From contig JAQYWI010000234.1 of assembly GCA_030145015.1 (NCBI GenBank), positions 1 through 7,394 on the forward strand: DNA of 7,394 nucleotides, written 5' to 3'. Positions 1 through 5,905 of this stretch are shown piece after piece (the stretch's first letter is position 1; every line of letters starts with the position of its first letter). The translations under genes and the position numbers were made by a program. The DNA comes from Desulfobacterales bacterium (lineage in GTDB: Bacteria > Desulfobacterota > Desulfobacteria > Desulfobacterales > JAHEIW01). Below the pieces are notes generated by a model that saw nothing but the letters and a program-made list of their open reading frames with translations, was not told the origin of the DNA and ran no database searches.

Positions 1-1
1 A

Positions 2-601
2 AGGGCCTCCTCCCTGCTCGAAAACCAATTCTTCGGAGACATATATCCCTTTAAGGACAAAAGCACTTCGAAATCCTATATCGAAACCACAACTCGAACC
101 GAACTGGTCAAAATAGCAAAATCTAATCTCATTAAGATATGCAATACGTATCCGAACGTCGAGCTGGGATTGATCGACCTGTACAAGGTCCGTAAGGAAT
201 CCAGTAGCGGCAGCGTAGGGCAGAAGATCCGAAAGATCGGCCGGCATCAGCTGCCGTTAAAAATTAATTTACAGGTTTTTATGAATGGCAATAAAAGTGA
301 GCCCTTGGTCCTCGACGGGTATTCCAGGGATGTTTCCATCGGTGGATTATGTGTCATTCTGGACGGCAAATATAAGAGCATTTCATCCATTTATAAAAAC
401 GTTACAACTGCCAAAATCGAAATGAGTTTACCCAATGAAGAGCTCGCCATGAAGGTTGCTGGCACCATTGTCTGGAGCCGTGATTTTACCTGGAAGAAGA
501 GAAAGATCGTGGCCCTGGGATTTCGGTTTAAGGATATGTCACCCAAGTTCCGGGGGATGTTTTTTATGATGGCAGATAGTATCTGTAAAGAGGGAGGGTA
601 G
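2..601 (+). CDS. Cyclic-nucleotide-binding domain + PilZ domain protein, 5'-truncated by window edge
   Basis: The reading frame is open from base 2 to the TAG at 599-601, so the gene starts outside the window. A TTG at 170 could be taken as a start, but the frame upstream carries clear domain sequence, so I do not use it. The upstream part (about residues 5-56 of the visible piece) reads like the end of a cNMP-binding (CRP-type) beta-roll: LLENQFFGDIYPF, then ELVKIAKSNLIKICNTYPNV. This matches the family pattern of an FGE-like turn followed by the C-terminal helices. The downstream part is a PilZ domain with both c-di-GMP-binding motifs intact: RxxxR (RKIGR, from base 230) and DxSxxG (DVSIGG, from base 329), followed by the usual beta strands (AGTIVWSRD, VALGFRF). 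I infer a cytoplasmic signalling protein that senses a cyclic nucleotide and c-di-GMP; the output is unknown. It has no visible DNA-binding domain, although the N-terminus is missing. Confidence 0.88.
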   Translation, partial: RASSLLENQFFGDIYPFKDKSTSKSYIETTTRTELVKIAKSNLIKICNTYPNVELGLIDLYKVRKESSSGSVGQKIRKIGRHQLPLKINLQVFMNGNKSEPLVLDGYSRDVSIGGLCVILDGKYKSISSIYKNVTTAKIEMSLPNEELAMKVAGTIVWSRDFTWKKRKIVALGFRFKDMSPKFRGMFFMMADSICKEGG

Positions 602-602
602 G

Positions 603-642
603 GGTTCAAAGGTTCAGGGTTCAAGGTTCAAGGTTCAAGGTT
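603..642. repeat. GGTTCAA heptad direct repeat
   Basis: Five near-perfect copies of the heptamer GGTTCAA (603-609, 611-617, 618-624, 625-631, 632-638), plus a partial sixth, start two bases after the stop codon of the PilZ gene. The same heptamer, in both orientations, forms the arms of the element at 3788-3966. No inverted partner is evident nearby, so this is a one-armed version. Confidence 0.85.
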
Positions 643-746
643 GCCTGGAGTCCTCCGCTTTTTGTCATCTGAATTCCGTCTTCTGTTTTCTCACCTTTTT
701 TCTTACCTCAGTTCTCTGTTCTTTCCTATCTATCTGTTATCATTGA
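643..746. other. Pyrimidine-rich degenerate repeat stretch, no gene
   Basis: Non-coding stretch dominated by TCTG/TTCTGTT-like words on the + strand. The word GTCTTCTGTT (679-688) recurs exactly at 3901-3910, inside another intergenic element, which suggests both gaps were built from the same repeat stock. I see no ORF, RNA gene or convincing terminator here. Confidence 0.5.
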
Positions 747-749
747 GGT

Positions 750-932
750 TTTCAGGTTTCAGGTGTCAGGTGTCAGACTGACCTCGGCATTCCGCAATCG
801 ATTCGGCTGAGCCGTTCGGCCCTGAGTCGTTCGACCCTGAGCTCACGACCGAAGGGCTCACGGCCGATGGGCTCGTCGCAGGCCGCAATCACCTGGATCT
901 GACTTCTGACTCCTGACCCCTAACTTCTGCCT
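750..932. repeat. Imperfect palindromic intergenic element with nested 15-bp repeats
   Basis: The left arm has four heptads, TTTCAGG twice and then TGTCAGG and TGTCAGA (750-777). The right arm has five inverted heptads, TCTGACT twice, CCTGACC, CCTAACT and TCTGCCT (898-932). Between them are two 15-bp units beginning CTGAG (807-821 and 822-836) and two beginning CTCACG (842-856 and 857-871). The CTGAG units each hold a small stem: GCCGTTCGGC in one and GTCGTTCGAC in the other. The base change is compensated on the other side, so pairing is kept. The reverse complement of the second unit contains CAGGGTCGAACGAC, the same word found in the repeats at 6055-6068 and 7272-7285. Confidence 0.8.
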
Positions 933-996
933 TCCGGCCTCATTGACATTGCCCCGGCTTTTTATCTATACTCCTCACTGGTCGAAAGGAATGCCC

Positions 997-1341
997 ATGG
1001 AAGGCCAATCTGTGCTCAAAGATTATATTCATCCGGTATTAAATGAAGAAATTCGGACGATCAGCGGACATTATATTCTGAGCACAGAAAACCGCCTGCC
1101 GTTTAACGATCGGCAGGTTTTGTATTTTATCGGCTGCGCGGTTGTGGACTCCTCCTGTTGCGCTACTGGAGGCTGCGCCTATGCCCTGGTGCCGGGATAC
1201 ATCCGGCAGTGGAAATATAAATTGAACGCCGGCAACCTTGCGGTTACTCAAGTGGAACTCATACAGGATAAAGACGACCGGCATGCGCTAGGACTGCTGA
1301 TCAAGGAAAAAGAGGGCGTCCAGCAGGTGAATTTTGAATAA
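997..1341 (+). CDS. Small cysteine-motif protein of unknown function
   Basis: A 114-residue protein if started at ATG 997, which has AAAGGA (985-990) six bases upstream. The ATG at 991 directly abuts that ribosome binding site, and a TTG at 943 lies among repeats, so both are less likely. The outstanding feature is a compact cysteine cluster at residues 47-60: GCAVVDSSCCATGGCAYALV, with C47, C54, C55 and C60, followed by VPGYI. This spacing could bind a metal ion or an Fe-S cluster, but it is not a standard ferredoxin motif. I have an impression that similar DSSCC-x-x-GGC-x-YALVPGYI sequences occur in sulfate-reducing deltaproteobacteria, but I cannot name a family. There is no signal peptide or membrane segment. 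The C-terminus is charged (LLIKEKEGVQQVNFE). It stands alone, with palindromic elements on both sides. The CDS call is firm; the function is unknown. Confidence 0.83.
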   Translation: MEGQSVLKDYIHPVLNEEIRTISGHYILSTENRLPFNDRQVLYFIGCAVVDSSCCATGGCAYALVPGYIRQWKYKLNAGNLAVTQVELIQDKDDRHALGLLIKEKEGVQQVNFE

Positions 1342-1392
1342 ATCTATTTTAAGATTAGCCACAGACCCACACTGACACACACGGACTTATTC

Positions 1393-1422
1393 TTTTCCCT
1401 GGACGACTTTGTCCAGGGAAAA
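1393..1422. other. Perfect 12-bp stem hairpin
   Basis: TTTTCCCTGGAC (1393-1404) pairs perfectly with GTCCAGGGAAAA (1411-1422) across a 6-base loop. The T-run is on the 5' side and the A-run on the 3' side, so there is no U-tract after the stem on the + strand. It is therefore not a textbook intrinsic terminator, although it lies about 50 bases after the stop codon at 1341. Confidence 0.75.
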
Positions 1423-1448
1423 ACCCTGTTGCCCTTCGGGCAAGGGTT
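1422..1448. other. Second hairpin, directly adjoining the first
   Basis: AACCC (1422-1426) and TTGCCC (1429-1434) pair with GGGCAA (1438-1443) and GGGTT (1444-1448). There is a 2-base bulge and a 3-base TTC loop. It shares base 1422 with the preceding 12-bp hairpin. On the minus strand the stem is followed by TTT, giving five T in a row, so it could weakly terminate leftward transcription. Confidence 0.65.
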
Positions 1449-1545
1449 AAGTCATGCTGAACACTAACTATTACTATCTCTTCTGTTAATTAGTGCCATC
1501 GACCCATTATGAGTTAAGTTTTCATCGCGCAGGCATTTACAGTTC

Positions 1546-1571
1546 TTGTTCGGCCAATGTCGGCCGAACAA
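1546..1571. other. Perfect 10-bp stem hairpin
   Basis: TTGTTCGGCC (1546-1555) pairs perfectly with GGCCGAACAA (1562-1571) across the loop AATGTC. It sits at the inner edge of the right arm of the 1344-1624 element. No U-tract follows. Confidence 0.75.
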
Positions 1572-1661
1572 AAGGTCCGTGTGAGTCTGTGTGGGTCCGT
1601 GGCCAATTAATCTAAATAGTCTGCGTGAATCTGCGTTTAATTAACGCGAATAGGAGGCGGG

Positions 1662-2432
1662 ATGGAGCAAAGGGAGATTAGCGGGCTTGGGTTTATCGCT
1701 GGCAGGTGGCCTTTAGATCAGGACAAATCTACAGTCGTCTTCATCCATGGATCCGGCGGCACCGGCCATTTCTGGAAGGCACAGGTGGAAGGCCTTGCTG
1801 AGCGGGTCAATACGGTGGCACTTGATCTGCCCGGCCACGGCAGAAGCGCAAAGGACGGAAAAGATACAATTGCGGATTACAGCCGGGCGGTGCTTGAATT
1901 TATCGATGCTCTATATGCGCCCAAAGCGATTCTCTGCGGGGTGAGCCTGGGTGGCGCTATTGTGCAGCAGCTTTTACTTGATTTTGCGGAGCACTTCGTG
2001 GCCGGTATTCTGATTGGAACGGGTGCCAAGCTCACAGTTTCGCACGCGATTTTTGAGGCCATTGAAAATGATTATGCGGGTTTTGTCGAAATGCTTAGCA
2101 AATTAGCATCATCCGAAAATACGGATGCAAGTGTAACACAGCCTTTCCGGGATGATCTTGCCAAATGCAAGCCCCAGGTTACCTATGGTGATTTTCAGGC
2201 ATGCAATCAGTTCAGGGTGATAGATAGGCTGGACGAAATACGTGTTCCGGTACTTGTCATTTCTGCCGAAGAAGACAAACTGACACCGCCAAAATATGCC
2301 CGGTTTTTAGAAGACGGCATTCCAAATGCAACCCGCAAACATATTCATGATGCGGGCCACATCGCGCCGATGGAAAAGCCCCAGGAGGTCAATCGGGCGA
2401 TCATCGCGTTTTTGGACCGTCACGGCTTTTGA
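1662..2432 (+). CDS. Alpha/beta-fold hydrolase
   Basis: A 256-residue single-domain alpha/beta hydrolase, the usual length for the family. Visible landmarks in order are the strand and oxyanion loop VVFIHGSGGTG (25-35), the LDLPGHGRS turn (54-62), the nucleophile elbow GVSLGG with catalytic Ser95, a variable lid region (about 120-180), Asp205 in SAEEDKLTPP, and His233 in DAGHIAPMEKP. The Ser-Asp-His triad is therefore complete and the enzyme should be active and cytoplasmic; no signal peptide is seen. The substrate cannot be deduced: the fold covers esterases, C-C bond hydrolases (MhpC type), haloperoxidase-like and lactonase enzymes. The start at ATG 1662 is supported by AGGAGG at 1652-1657, a strong ribosome binding site with a rather short 4-base spacer. 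Both flanking gaps are palindromic elements, so it is probably transcribed on its own. Confidence 0.93.
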   Translation: MEQREISGLGFIAGRWPLDQDKSTVVFIHGSGGTGHFWKAQVEGLAERVNTVALDLPGHGRSAKDGKDTIADYSRAVLEFIDALYAPKAILCGVSLGGAIVQQLLLDFAEHFVAGILIGTGAKLTVSHAIFEAIENDYAGFVEMLSKLASSENTDASVTQPFRDDLAKCKPQVTYGDFQACNQFRVIDRLDEIRVPVLVISAEEDKLTPPKYARFLEDGIPNATRKHIHDAGHIAPMEKPQEVNRAIIAFLDRHGF

Positions 2433-2510
2433 TCGTTGCAAACTTTTAGGGTTCCATGTATATATCTGATCTAAATTAACCACAGATGCACGTTTACTGG
2501 GGCACTTCGT

Positions 2511-2626
2511 TCAATTGGTTAAATTAGTTTTATTGGTTTTATTAGTTGGTAATATTGCTCTTTTTGATTTTTTATATTTTTTTAACGAATCAAACCAATC
2601 AAACCAATTAAACTAATAAAACGGTT
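2511..2626. repeat. Inverted arrays of 9-bp A/T-rich repeats
   Basis: The left arm has four 9-bp units: ATTGGTTAA, ATTAGTTTT, ATTGGTTTT, ATTAGTTGG (2514-2549). The right arm has the reverse-complement type: CAAACCAAT twice, TAAACTAAT, AAAACGGTT (2591-2626). The roughly 41-base centre is T-rich. The arms can fold into one long imperfect stem. The repeat length is 9 rather than 7, but the plan is the same as in the other gaps. It lies between the hydrolase and the Fe-S gene. Confidence 0.8.
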
Positions 2627-2661
2627 GGCTGGAGCGCCAGGTGTATTTGCGGCCCGATGAA

Positions 2662-2690
2662 TTGGTTGTGCTGGTATACGGTGATTTAAT
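2662..2690 (+). promoter_or_regulatory. Weak sigma70-type promoter candidate for the Fe-S gene
   Basis: TTGGTT (2662-2667) and TTTAAT (2685-2690) are separated by exactly 17 bases. The -10 matches 5 of 6 consensus bases but the -35 only 3 of 6. Transcription would begin about 2697, leaving a leader of only about 14 bases with GGGAGGG at its very start, which lowers confidence. Confidence 0.27.
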
Positions 2691-2710
2691 AACACTTGGG
2701 AGGGAAAGAT

Positions 2711-3772
2711 ATGAGTGATGTTTATGAGCGGTTGCGCAAACGCCTGGATGATCTGGCAGTTGGTTTTCCGGAAACTGAAAGCAAGATAGAAATTCGGTTG
2801 CTCAAACAGGTGTTTACCGAAGCGGAAGCGGAATTTTTTATGCTGCTTCAGCCCTTAATGGAGTCACCGGACGATGCGGCCAAACGATTAAAAAAAGACC
2901 CGGTTGAAGTTGCCGAAATCATGGAGCGAATGGCAAAAAAGGGATTGCTTTTCCGGCAGCGAAAAGACGATCGGGTTCGGTATGCGGCCGTGCCCTGGGT
3001 GGTCGGTATATTCGAGTTTCAGGTAAAATCTATGGATAAGGACTTTGCGCGGGATAATGAGGAATATTTCGAAAAGGCCTTTCTGCACAAATTACAATCA
3101 CACAAAACTCCGGTTTTGCGAACCATACCCATTAATCGGCAGATTGTTGCCGACTGGCCGGTGGCACCGTACGAAGATGTTTTACAGATTGTCGAAAACC
3201 AGGAAAAAATTGTGATTGCCAACTGTGTCTGCCGCACTCAGACCGCACTGGCCGGAGGCGATTGTGACAAACCTAAGGAAAATTGTTTTATGTTTGGCTC
3301 CCATGCAGACTACTACGCAGAAAATGGTATGGGCCGCTATATTACCAAGGAAGAAGCCAAACAGATCGTCCTTAAAAACGAAGAAGCCGGGCTGGTGATG
3401 CAGCCCTTTAATTCGAAAAAAGTAGGCGGAATGTGAAGCTGCTGCGGGGATTGTTGCGGCATGCTGCGATCGTTGAAAAAACAGCCCAATCCGGCCGAGG
3501 CCGTTCAAAGTAATTATTACGCCCGGGTGGATGAAGAATTGTGCACCGGATGCGAAACCTGTGTGGATCGCTGTCAGATGGAGGCCATTGATGTGATTGA
3601 CGCTATATCCACGATTGCCCTGAATCGATGCATCGGCTGCGGCCTGTGTGTTACCACCTGTCCTGCGGAAGCCATTCAATTGATAAAAAAATCCGAGGAC
3701 CAGCTTTATGAGCCCCCCCGGAGCGGCGTGGAAACCTATATGCGCATTATGAAGGAGCGAGGCAAGTTATAA
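2711..3772 (+). CDS. Probable selenocysteine-containing winged-helix / multi-[4Fe-4S] protein (UGA at 3434-3436)
   Basis: I read one 353-residue protein in a single frame, interrupted only by TGA at codon 242 (3434-3436). Conventional calling would give two genes (ending at 3436, and 3461-3772). ATG 2711 has GGGAGGG (2698-2704) six bases upstream. Domains: a winged-helix-like N-terminus (about 35-100); a central Cys block, NCVCR (C172, C174), C185 in GGDCDKP and C192 in KENC; then MUSCCGDCCGMLRSLKKQPN (241-260); then two ferredoxin motifs CxxCxxCxxxC (C278/281/284/288 and C307/310/313/317, the latter ending CP). From memory, relatives in sulfate reducers are single ~350-residue proteins that read IC-x-CCG-x-CCG at the joint, so the TGA falls exactly on the first conserved Cys. 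The 111 codons after it are intact. An ATG at 3461 would lose CCGDCC. I infer a cytoplasmic redox or redox-sensing protein; partners are unknown. The alternative is a recent nonsense mutation (TGC/TGT to TGA). Confidence 0.82.
3437..3475 (+). promoter_or_regulatory. Candidate bacterial SECIS element after the in-frame UGA
   Basis: Starting 12 bases after the TGA, bases 3449-3454 (GATTGT) pair with 3466-3471 (GCGATC), allowing two G-U pairs. A U-U mismatch (3455/3465) follows, then GC (3456-3457) pairs with GC (3463-3464), closing a 5-base apical loop GGCAT (3458-3462). The loop begins 21 bases after the UGA and starts with GG. Known bacterial SECIS elements have a small loop with G in its first two positions, placed about 16-37 bases after UGA, with an unpaired U just below the tip. 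An alternative fold (3437-3445 with 3456-3465) would put the loop too close to the UGA. This was folded by hand only. Confidence 0.55.
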
Positions 3773-3787
3773 CGCTTAGAAGCGTTT

Positions 3788-3966
3788 CAGATTCAAAGGT
3801 TCAACGTTCAAAGGTTCAGGCCTCTGGCTGTTGGTTTCTGGCAGCCGCAGAGGGCTGCCCTACGTTCCGGTTTGCATCTGTCATCCTACCTCTGATATCT
3901 GTCTTCTGTTAAGTAACCTTTGAACCTCTGAACGCTGAACCTCGGAACCTTTGAACCTGAAGGTTT
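3788..3966. repeat. GGTTCAA/TTGAACC palindromic intergenic element
   Basis: The left arm (3788-3820) is made of TTCAAAG/GTTCAAC/GGTTCAGG-like heptads. The right arm (3915-3966) carries the reverse complement, with TTTGAACC, TCTGAAC, GCTGAACC and TTTGAACC. The interior holds a GC-rich hairpin at 3840-3859 and a TCTG-rich stretch (3874-3910) that resembles 664-740. The right arm ends six bases before the ATG of the next gene and so supplies its leader and weak ribosome binding site. Confidence 0.82.
3840..3859. other. GC-rich 7-bp stem hairpin
   Basis: GGCAGCC (3840-3846) pairs perfectly with GGCTGCC (3853-3859) over the loop GCAGAG. It lies 68 bases downstream of the Fe-S gene stop. The following bases are CTACG rather than a U-tract, so it is not a classical terminator; it may be the core of the surrounding palindrome. 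Confidence 0.65.
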
Positions 3967-3971
3967 AAGAC

Positions 3972-4235
3972 ATGAAAGATGATAAAGGCTTATACTACTA
4001 TCCCTTTCCGTTAAATAAGCGCGTGCGGATGTATGTGCGTGAGACGGATGGAGAAATCTGGTTTCGGATGTGGAATGCCGACGATACGGAATTGTGGGAT
4101 GAACACGACTGGATTCCCTATAATGCCATCAAGAAGGCCCAGCACATGTACCAGGTAAAGGACTTTGATCCCAAGCAGGCCTATGATATTCAGATTGCAC
4201 AGGCACTTATAAAAGAAGATAAGCGATCCGAATAG
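3972..4235 (+). CDS. Small conserved-looking protein of unknown function (87 aa)
   Basis: ATG 3972 is preceded by GAAGG (3959-3963) at a spacing of 8, which comes from the repeat arm upstream. The protein is soluble, with no signal peptide or membrane segment, and is unusually aromatic: YYYPFP at residues 8-13 and four Trp within GEIWFRMW..ELWDEHDWIPY (27-49). The first two thirds look beta-rich, the last third is helical and charged (KDFDPKQAYDIQIAQALIKE), and it ends in KEDKRSE. Codon use is ordinary for the window and the frame is clean, which favours a real gene. I do not recognise a named family. The stop codon overlaps a small inverted repeat, CGAATAG-TATC-CTATTCG (4229-4246), without a U-tract. 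Confidence 0.78.
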   Translation: MKDDKGLYYYPFPLNKRVRMYVRETDGEIWFRMWNADDTELWDEHDWIPYNAIKKAQHMYQVKDFDPKQAYDIQIAQALIKEDKRSE

Positions 4236-4276
4236 TATCCTATTCGCTCAAAAGCCAACGGCAAGGCGGAGCTTAA

Positions 4277-4460
4277 TATCGCAAAACTCGAAATCCGAAG
4301 CACGAAATGCGAAACAATTTCGAAATTCAAATTTTCAAATTTTGGAAACAGAAAAATAAACACACTGATTCTATGCTTGATTGTATTTGTTTCCGGCAGT
4401 TTAGAATTTTGATATTCGATATTGTTTCGGATTTCGGATTTCGATATTCGAATTTATTAA
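4277..4460. repeat. A/T-rich palindromic element of CGAAATC-type repeats
   Basis: The left arm (about 4279-4347) is rich in CGAAATC/CGAAATG/CGAAACA words and ends TTTGGAAAC. The right arm (4388-4456) is its imperfect reverse complement, beginning GTTTCCGG and running through TGTTTCGGATTTCGGATTTC. The best-aligned halves are CGAAACAATTTCGAAATTC on the left and CGAAACAATATCGAATATC on the right (reverse complemented). The loop of about 40 bases (4348-4387) is A/T-rich. The 298-bp gap before the helicase contains nothing else I can support. Confidence 0.82.
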
Positions 4461-4533
4461 ACTAAATATCTGGATTCCTGTAATAAATTAGCGACCCTTA
4501 ATCAGCTATCCCAGAAGAATCACCACCAGATGT

Positions 4534-5901
4534 ATGTCTACTTTGACGATTACCATTAAGGAAAACCTGCAGCTCAAAAATGTTCCTGTGGAACTCATGG
4601 AGATGCTGGTCGAAAAGCTTCAATTTCTCAACCCCAAATGGCTGGAAAATGAACGAATGGGGCGCTGGAACCGGGGCACACCCAGATTGTTGAAGTTTTA
4701 CGATAAGGTCGGCCCAACCGGGATTTGGATACCGCGGGGTTACATCCGGCACTTGATCAATATGTGTCGTCGGCAGGGTGTTAAATTTAGGATCGACGAT
4801 CAGCGGCGCAAACTTAAGCCGGTGGATTTTACCTTTAACGGCCGGTTGAAAGACTTTCAGAAAATCGCCGTTGATGAAATGCTGGCCAAAGATTTCGGGA
4901 CGCTGAGCTCGGCCACAGGTTCCGGGAAAACGGTGATGGCGCTGTATATCATCGCCCGGCGAAAACAGCCGGCCCTGATTATCGTTCATACAAAAGATCT
5001 GGCCACCCAATGGGTTGATCGAATTGAAACTTTTCTCGGTATCGAGCCTGAAGCGGTGGGTTTTATCGGAGGCGGCAAAAAGGTCAACGGTGATAAAATT
5101 ACGGTTGCCCTGGTGCAATCCCTTTATAAATGTGCCGAGGAGGTCGCAGAAAATATCGGCTTTTTAGTGGTCGATGAATGCCACCGGTGTCCGAGCCGGA
5201 CATTTACCGAAGCGGTTTCGAGTTTCGATTCCCAATTCATGCTGGGGCTTTCTGCTACACCCTATCGCCGGGATAGACTTTCTAAATTAATTTTCTGGCA
5301 CCTGGGTGATAAGCATTACGAGGTGGATAAAAGCCAATTGATTGAAAGCGGTGATGTTCTGCCTGCTAAAGTGCTATTTCGAGAAACAAACTTTACAACC
5401 CGCTGTGATCCGGTGAATGCATACAGCAAGATGCTGGCAGAACTGGCCACCGACACGGAAAGAAACATTCTGATTGCTTCGGATGTTGTCGGGGAGGCAG
5501 CCAGAAATTCCGGGATCTGTCTGGTCCTGTCTGATCGAAAGGCCCACTGTGAGAATCTGCAGGCCCTGTTGCGCTACCGGTTTAAGCTGGAATCCGAATT
5601 GCTGACCGGTGATCTTGATATCGGTGACCGTCAGAAAGTGCTCGAACGGATCAACAAAGGCCAGGTTAAAGTCATCATAGCCACCGGCCAGTTAATCGGG
5701 GAAGGCTTTGATTGTAAGGATCTGACCACCTTATTTTTGGCCACTCCAATAAAATTCAGCGGACGTTTGTTGCAGTATCTTGGCAGGGTTCTGCGTCCGG
5801 CAACCGGAAAGAAATATGCCAGGGTATTTGATTATGTGGACGTGCGTGTGGAGACCCTCCTAAAAGCTGCCAATGCGCGGCAACGCGTCTATCGAAGTTA
5901 G
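4534..5901 (+). CDS. XPB/RAD25-like superfamily 2 DNA helicase
   Basis: A 455-residue ATP-dependent helicase or translocase. Landmarks are LKDFQ (105-109, Q-like motif), Walker A SATGSGKT (126-133), motif Ia VHTKDLATQW (151-160), Walker B DECH (214-217), motif III SATP (240-243), motif IV region LVLSDR, motif V GEGFD (389-393) and motif VI QYLGRVLRP (414-422), with all key residues present. Residues 1-100 form a separate domain (LENERMGRWNRGTPRLLKFY, then IWIPRGYI) of the kind that precedes the motor in bacterial and phage XPB-like helicases. The protein ends soon after motif VI, so there is no extra C-terminal nuclease or primase domain. The likely role is DNA unwinding or remodelling in repair, recombination or defence; the sequence does not decide which. 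ATG 4534 is the first good start after the in-frame TAG at 4489; the ribosome binding site is poor (AGAAGA at 4513-4518). Confidence 0.93.
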   Translation: MSTLTITIKENLQLKNVPVELMEMLVEKLQFLNPKWLENERMGRWNRGTPRLLKFYDKVGPTGIWIPRGYIRHLINMCRRQGVKFRIDDQRRKLKPVDFTFNGRLKDFQKIAVDEMLAKDFGTLSSATGSGKTVMALYIIARRKQPALIIVHTKDLATQWVDRIETFLGIEPEAVGFIGGGKKVNGDKITVALVQSLYKCAEEVAENIGFLVVDECHRCPSRTFTEAVSSFDSQFMLGLSATPYRRDRLSKLIFWHLGDKHYEVDKSQLIESGDVLPAKVLFRETNFTTRCDPVNAYSKMLAELATDTERNILIASDVVGEAARNSGICLVLSDRKAHCENLQALLRYRFKLESELLTGDLDIGDRQKVLERINKGQVKVIIATGQLIGEGFDCKDLTTLFLATPIKFSGRLLQYLGRVLRPATGKKYARVFDYVDVRVETLLKAANARQRVYRS

Positions 5902-5905
5902 ACCG

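Larger units (their letters stand above)
1344..1624. repeat. Long imperfect inverted repeat element around three hairpins
   Basis: The 34 bases at 1358-1391 (starting GCCACAGACCCACAC) and the reverse complement of 1570-1603 (starting GCCACGGACCCACAC) agree at 29 of 34 positions by my alignment. The similarity continues outward through CTATTT..AGATTA-type sequence on both sides. The arms are made of degenerate ACACGGAC/ACAGACC-like heptads. The roughly 178-bp interior holds three strong hairpins, listed separately, and an A/T-rich stretch with no ORF. The element fills the gap between the Cys-motif gene and the hydrolase gene almost completely. Confidence 0.8.

Noticed and set aside
599..601. 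UAG as pyrrolysine with read-through of the PilZ gene
   Set aside because: Translation beyond the TAG runs straight into the GGTTCAA repeats and has no protein-like character.
943..996. TTG 943 as the start of the Cys-motif gene
   Set aside because: There is no ribosome binding site and the extra residues derive from repeat-flanking sequence. ATG 997 has AAAGGA at good spacing.
1393..1422. Rho-independent terminator for the Cys-motif gene
   Set aside because: The stem is strong, but the T-run precedes it and an A-run follows on the + strand, the wrong way round for termination of that gene.
3182..3679. 165-residue minus-strand ORF
   Set aside because: Opposite the Fe-S protein gene, with composition typical of an antisense shadow. 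The + strand has conserved Cys motifs throughout.
3461..3772. A separate 103-residue ferredoxin gene starting at ATG 3461
   Set aside because: It is in the same frame as the upstream gene. It would start inside a conserved motif and lose CCGDCC. GGGGA at 3446-3450 could serve as a weak ribosome binding site, so I cannot exclude internal initiation fully, but one recoded gene explains the sequence better.
4229..4246. Terminator at the end of the 87-residue gene
   Set aside because: Only a 7-bp A/T-rich stem overlapping the stop codon, with no U-tract after it.
4498..5118. 206-residue minus-strand ORF
   Set aside because: Complementary to the helicase gene, whose motifs are complete on the + strand. 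The minus-strand translation has no recognisable domain and no ribosome binding site.
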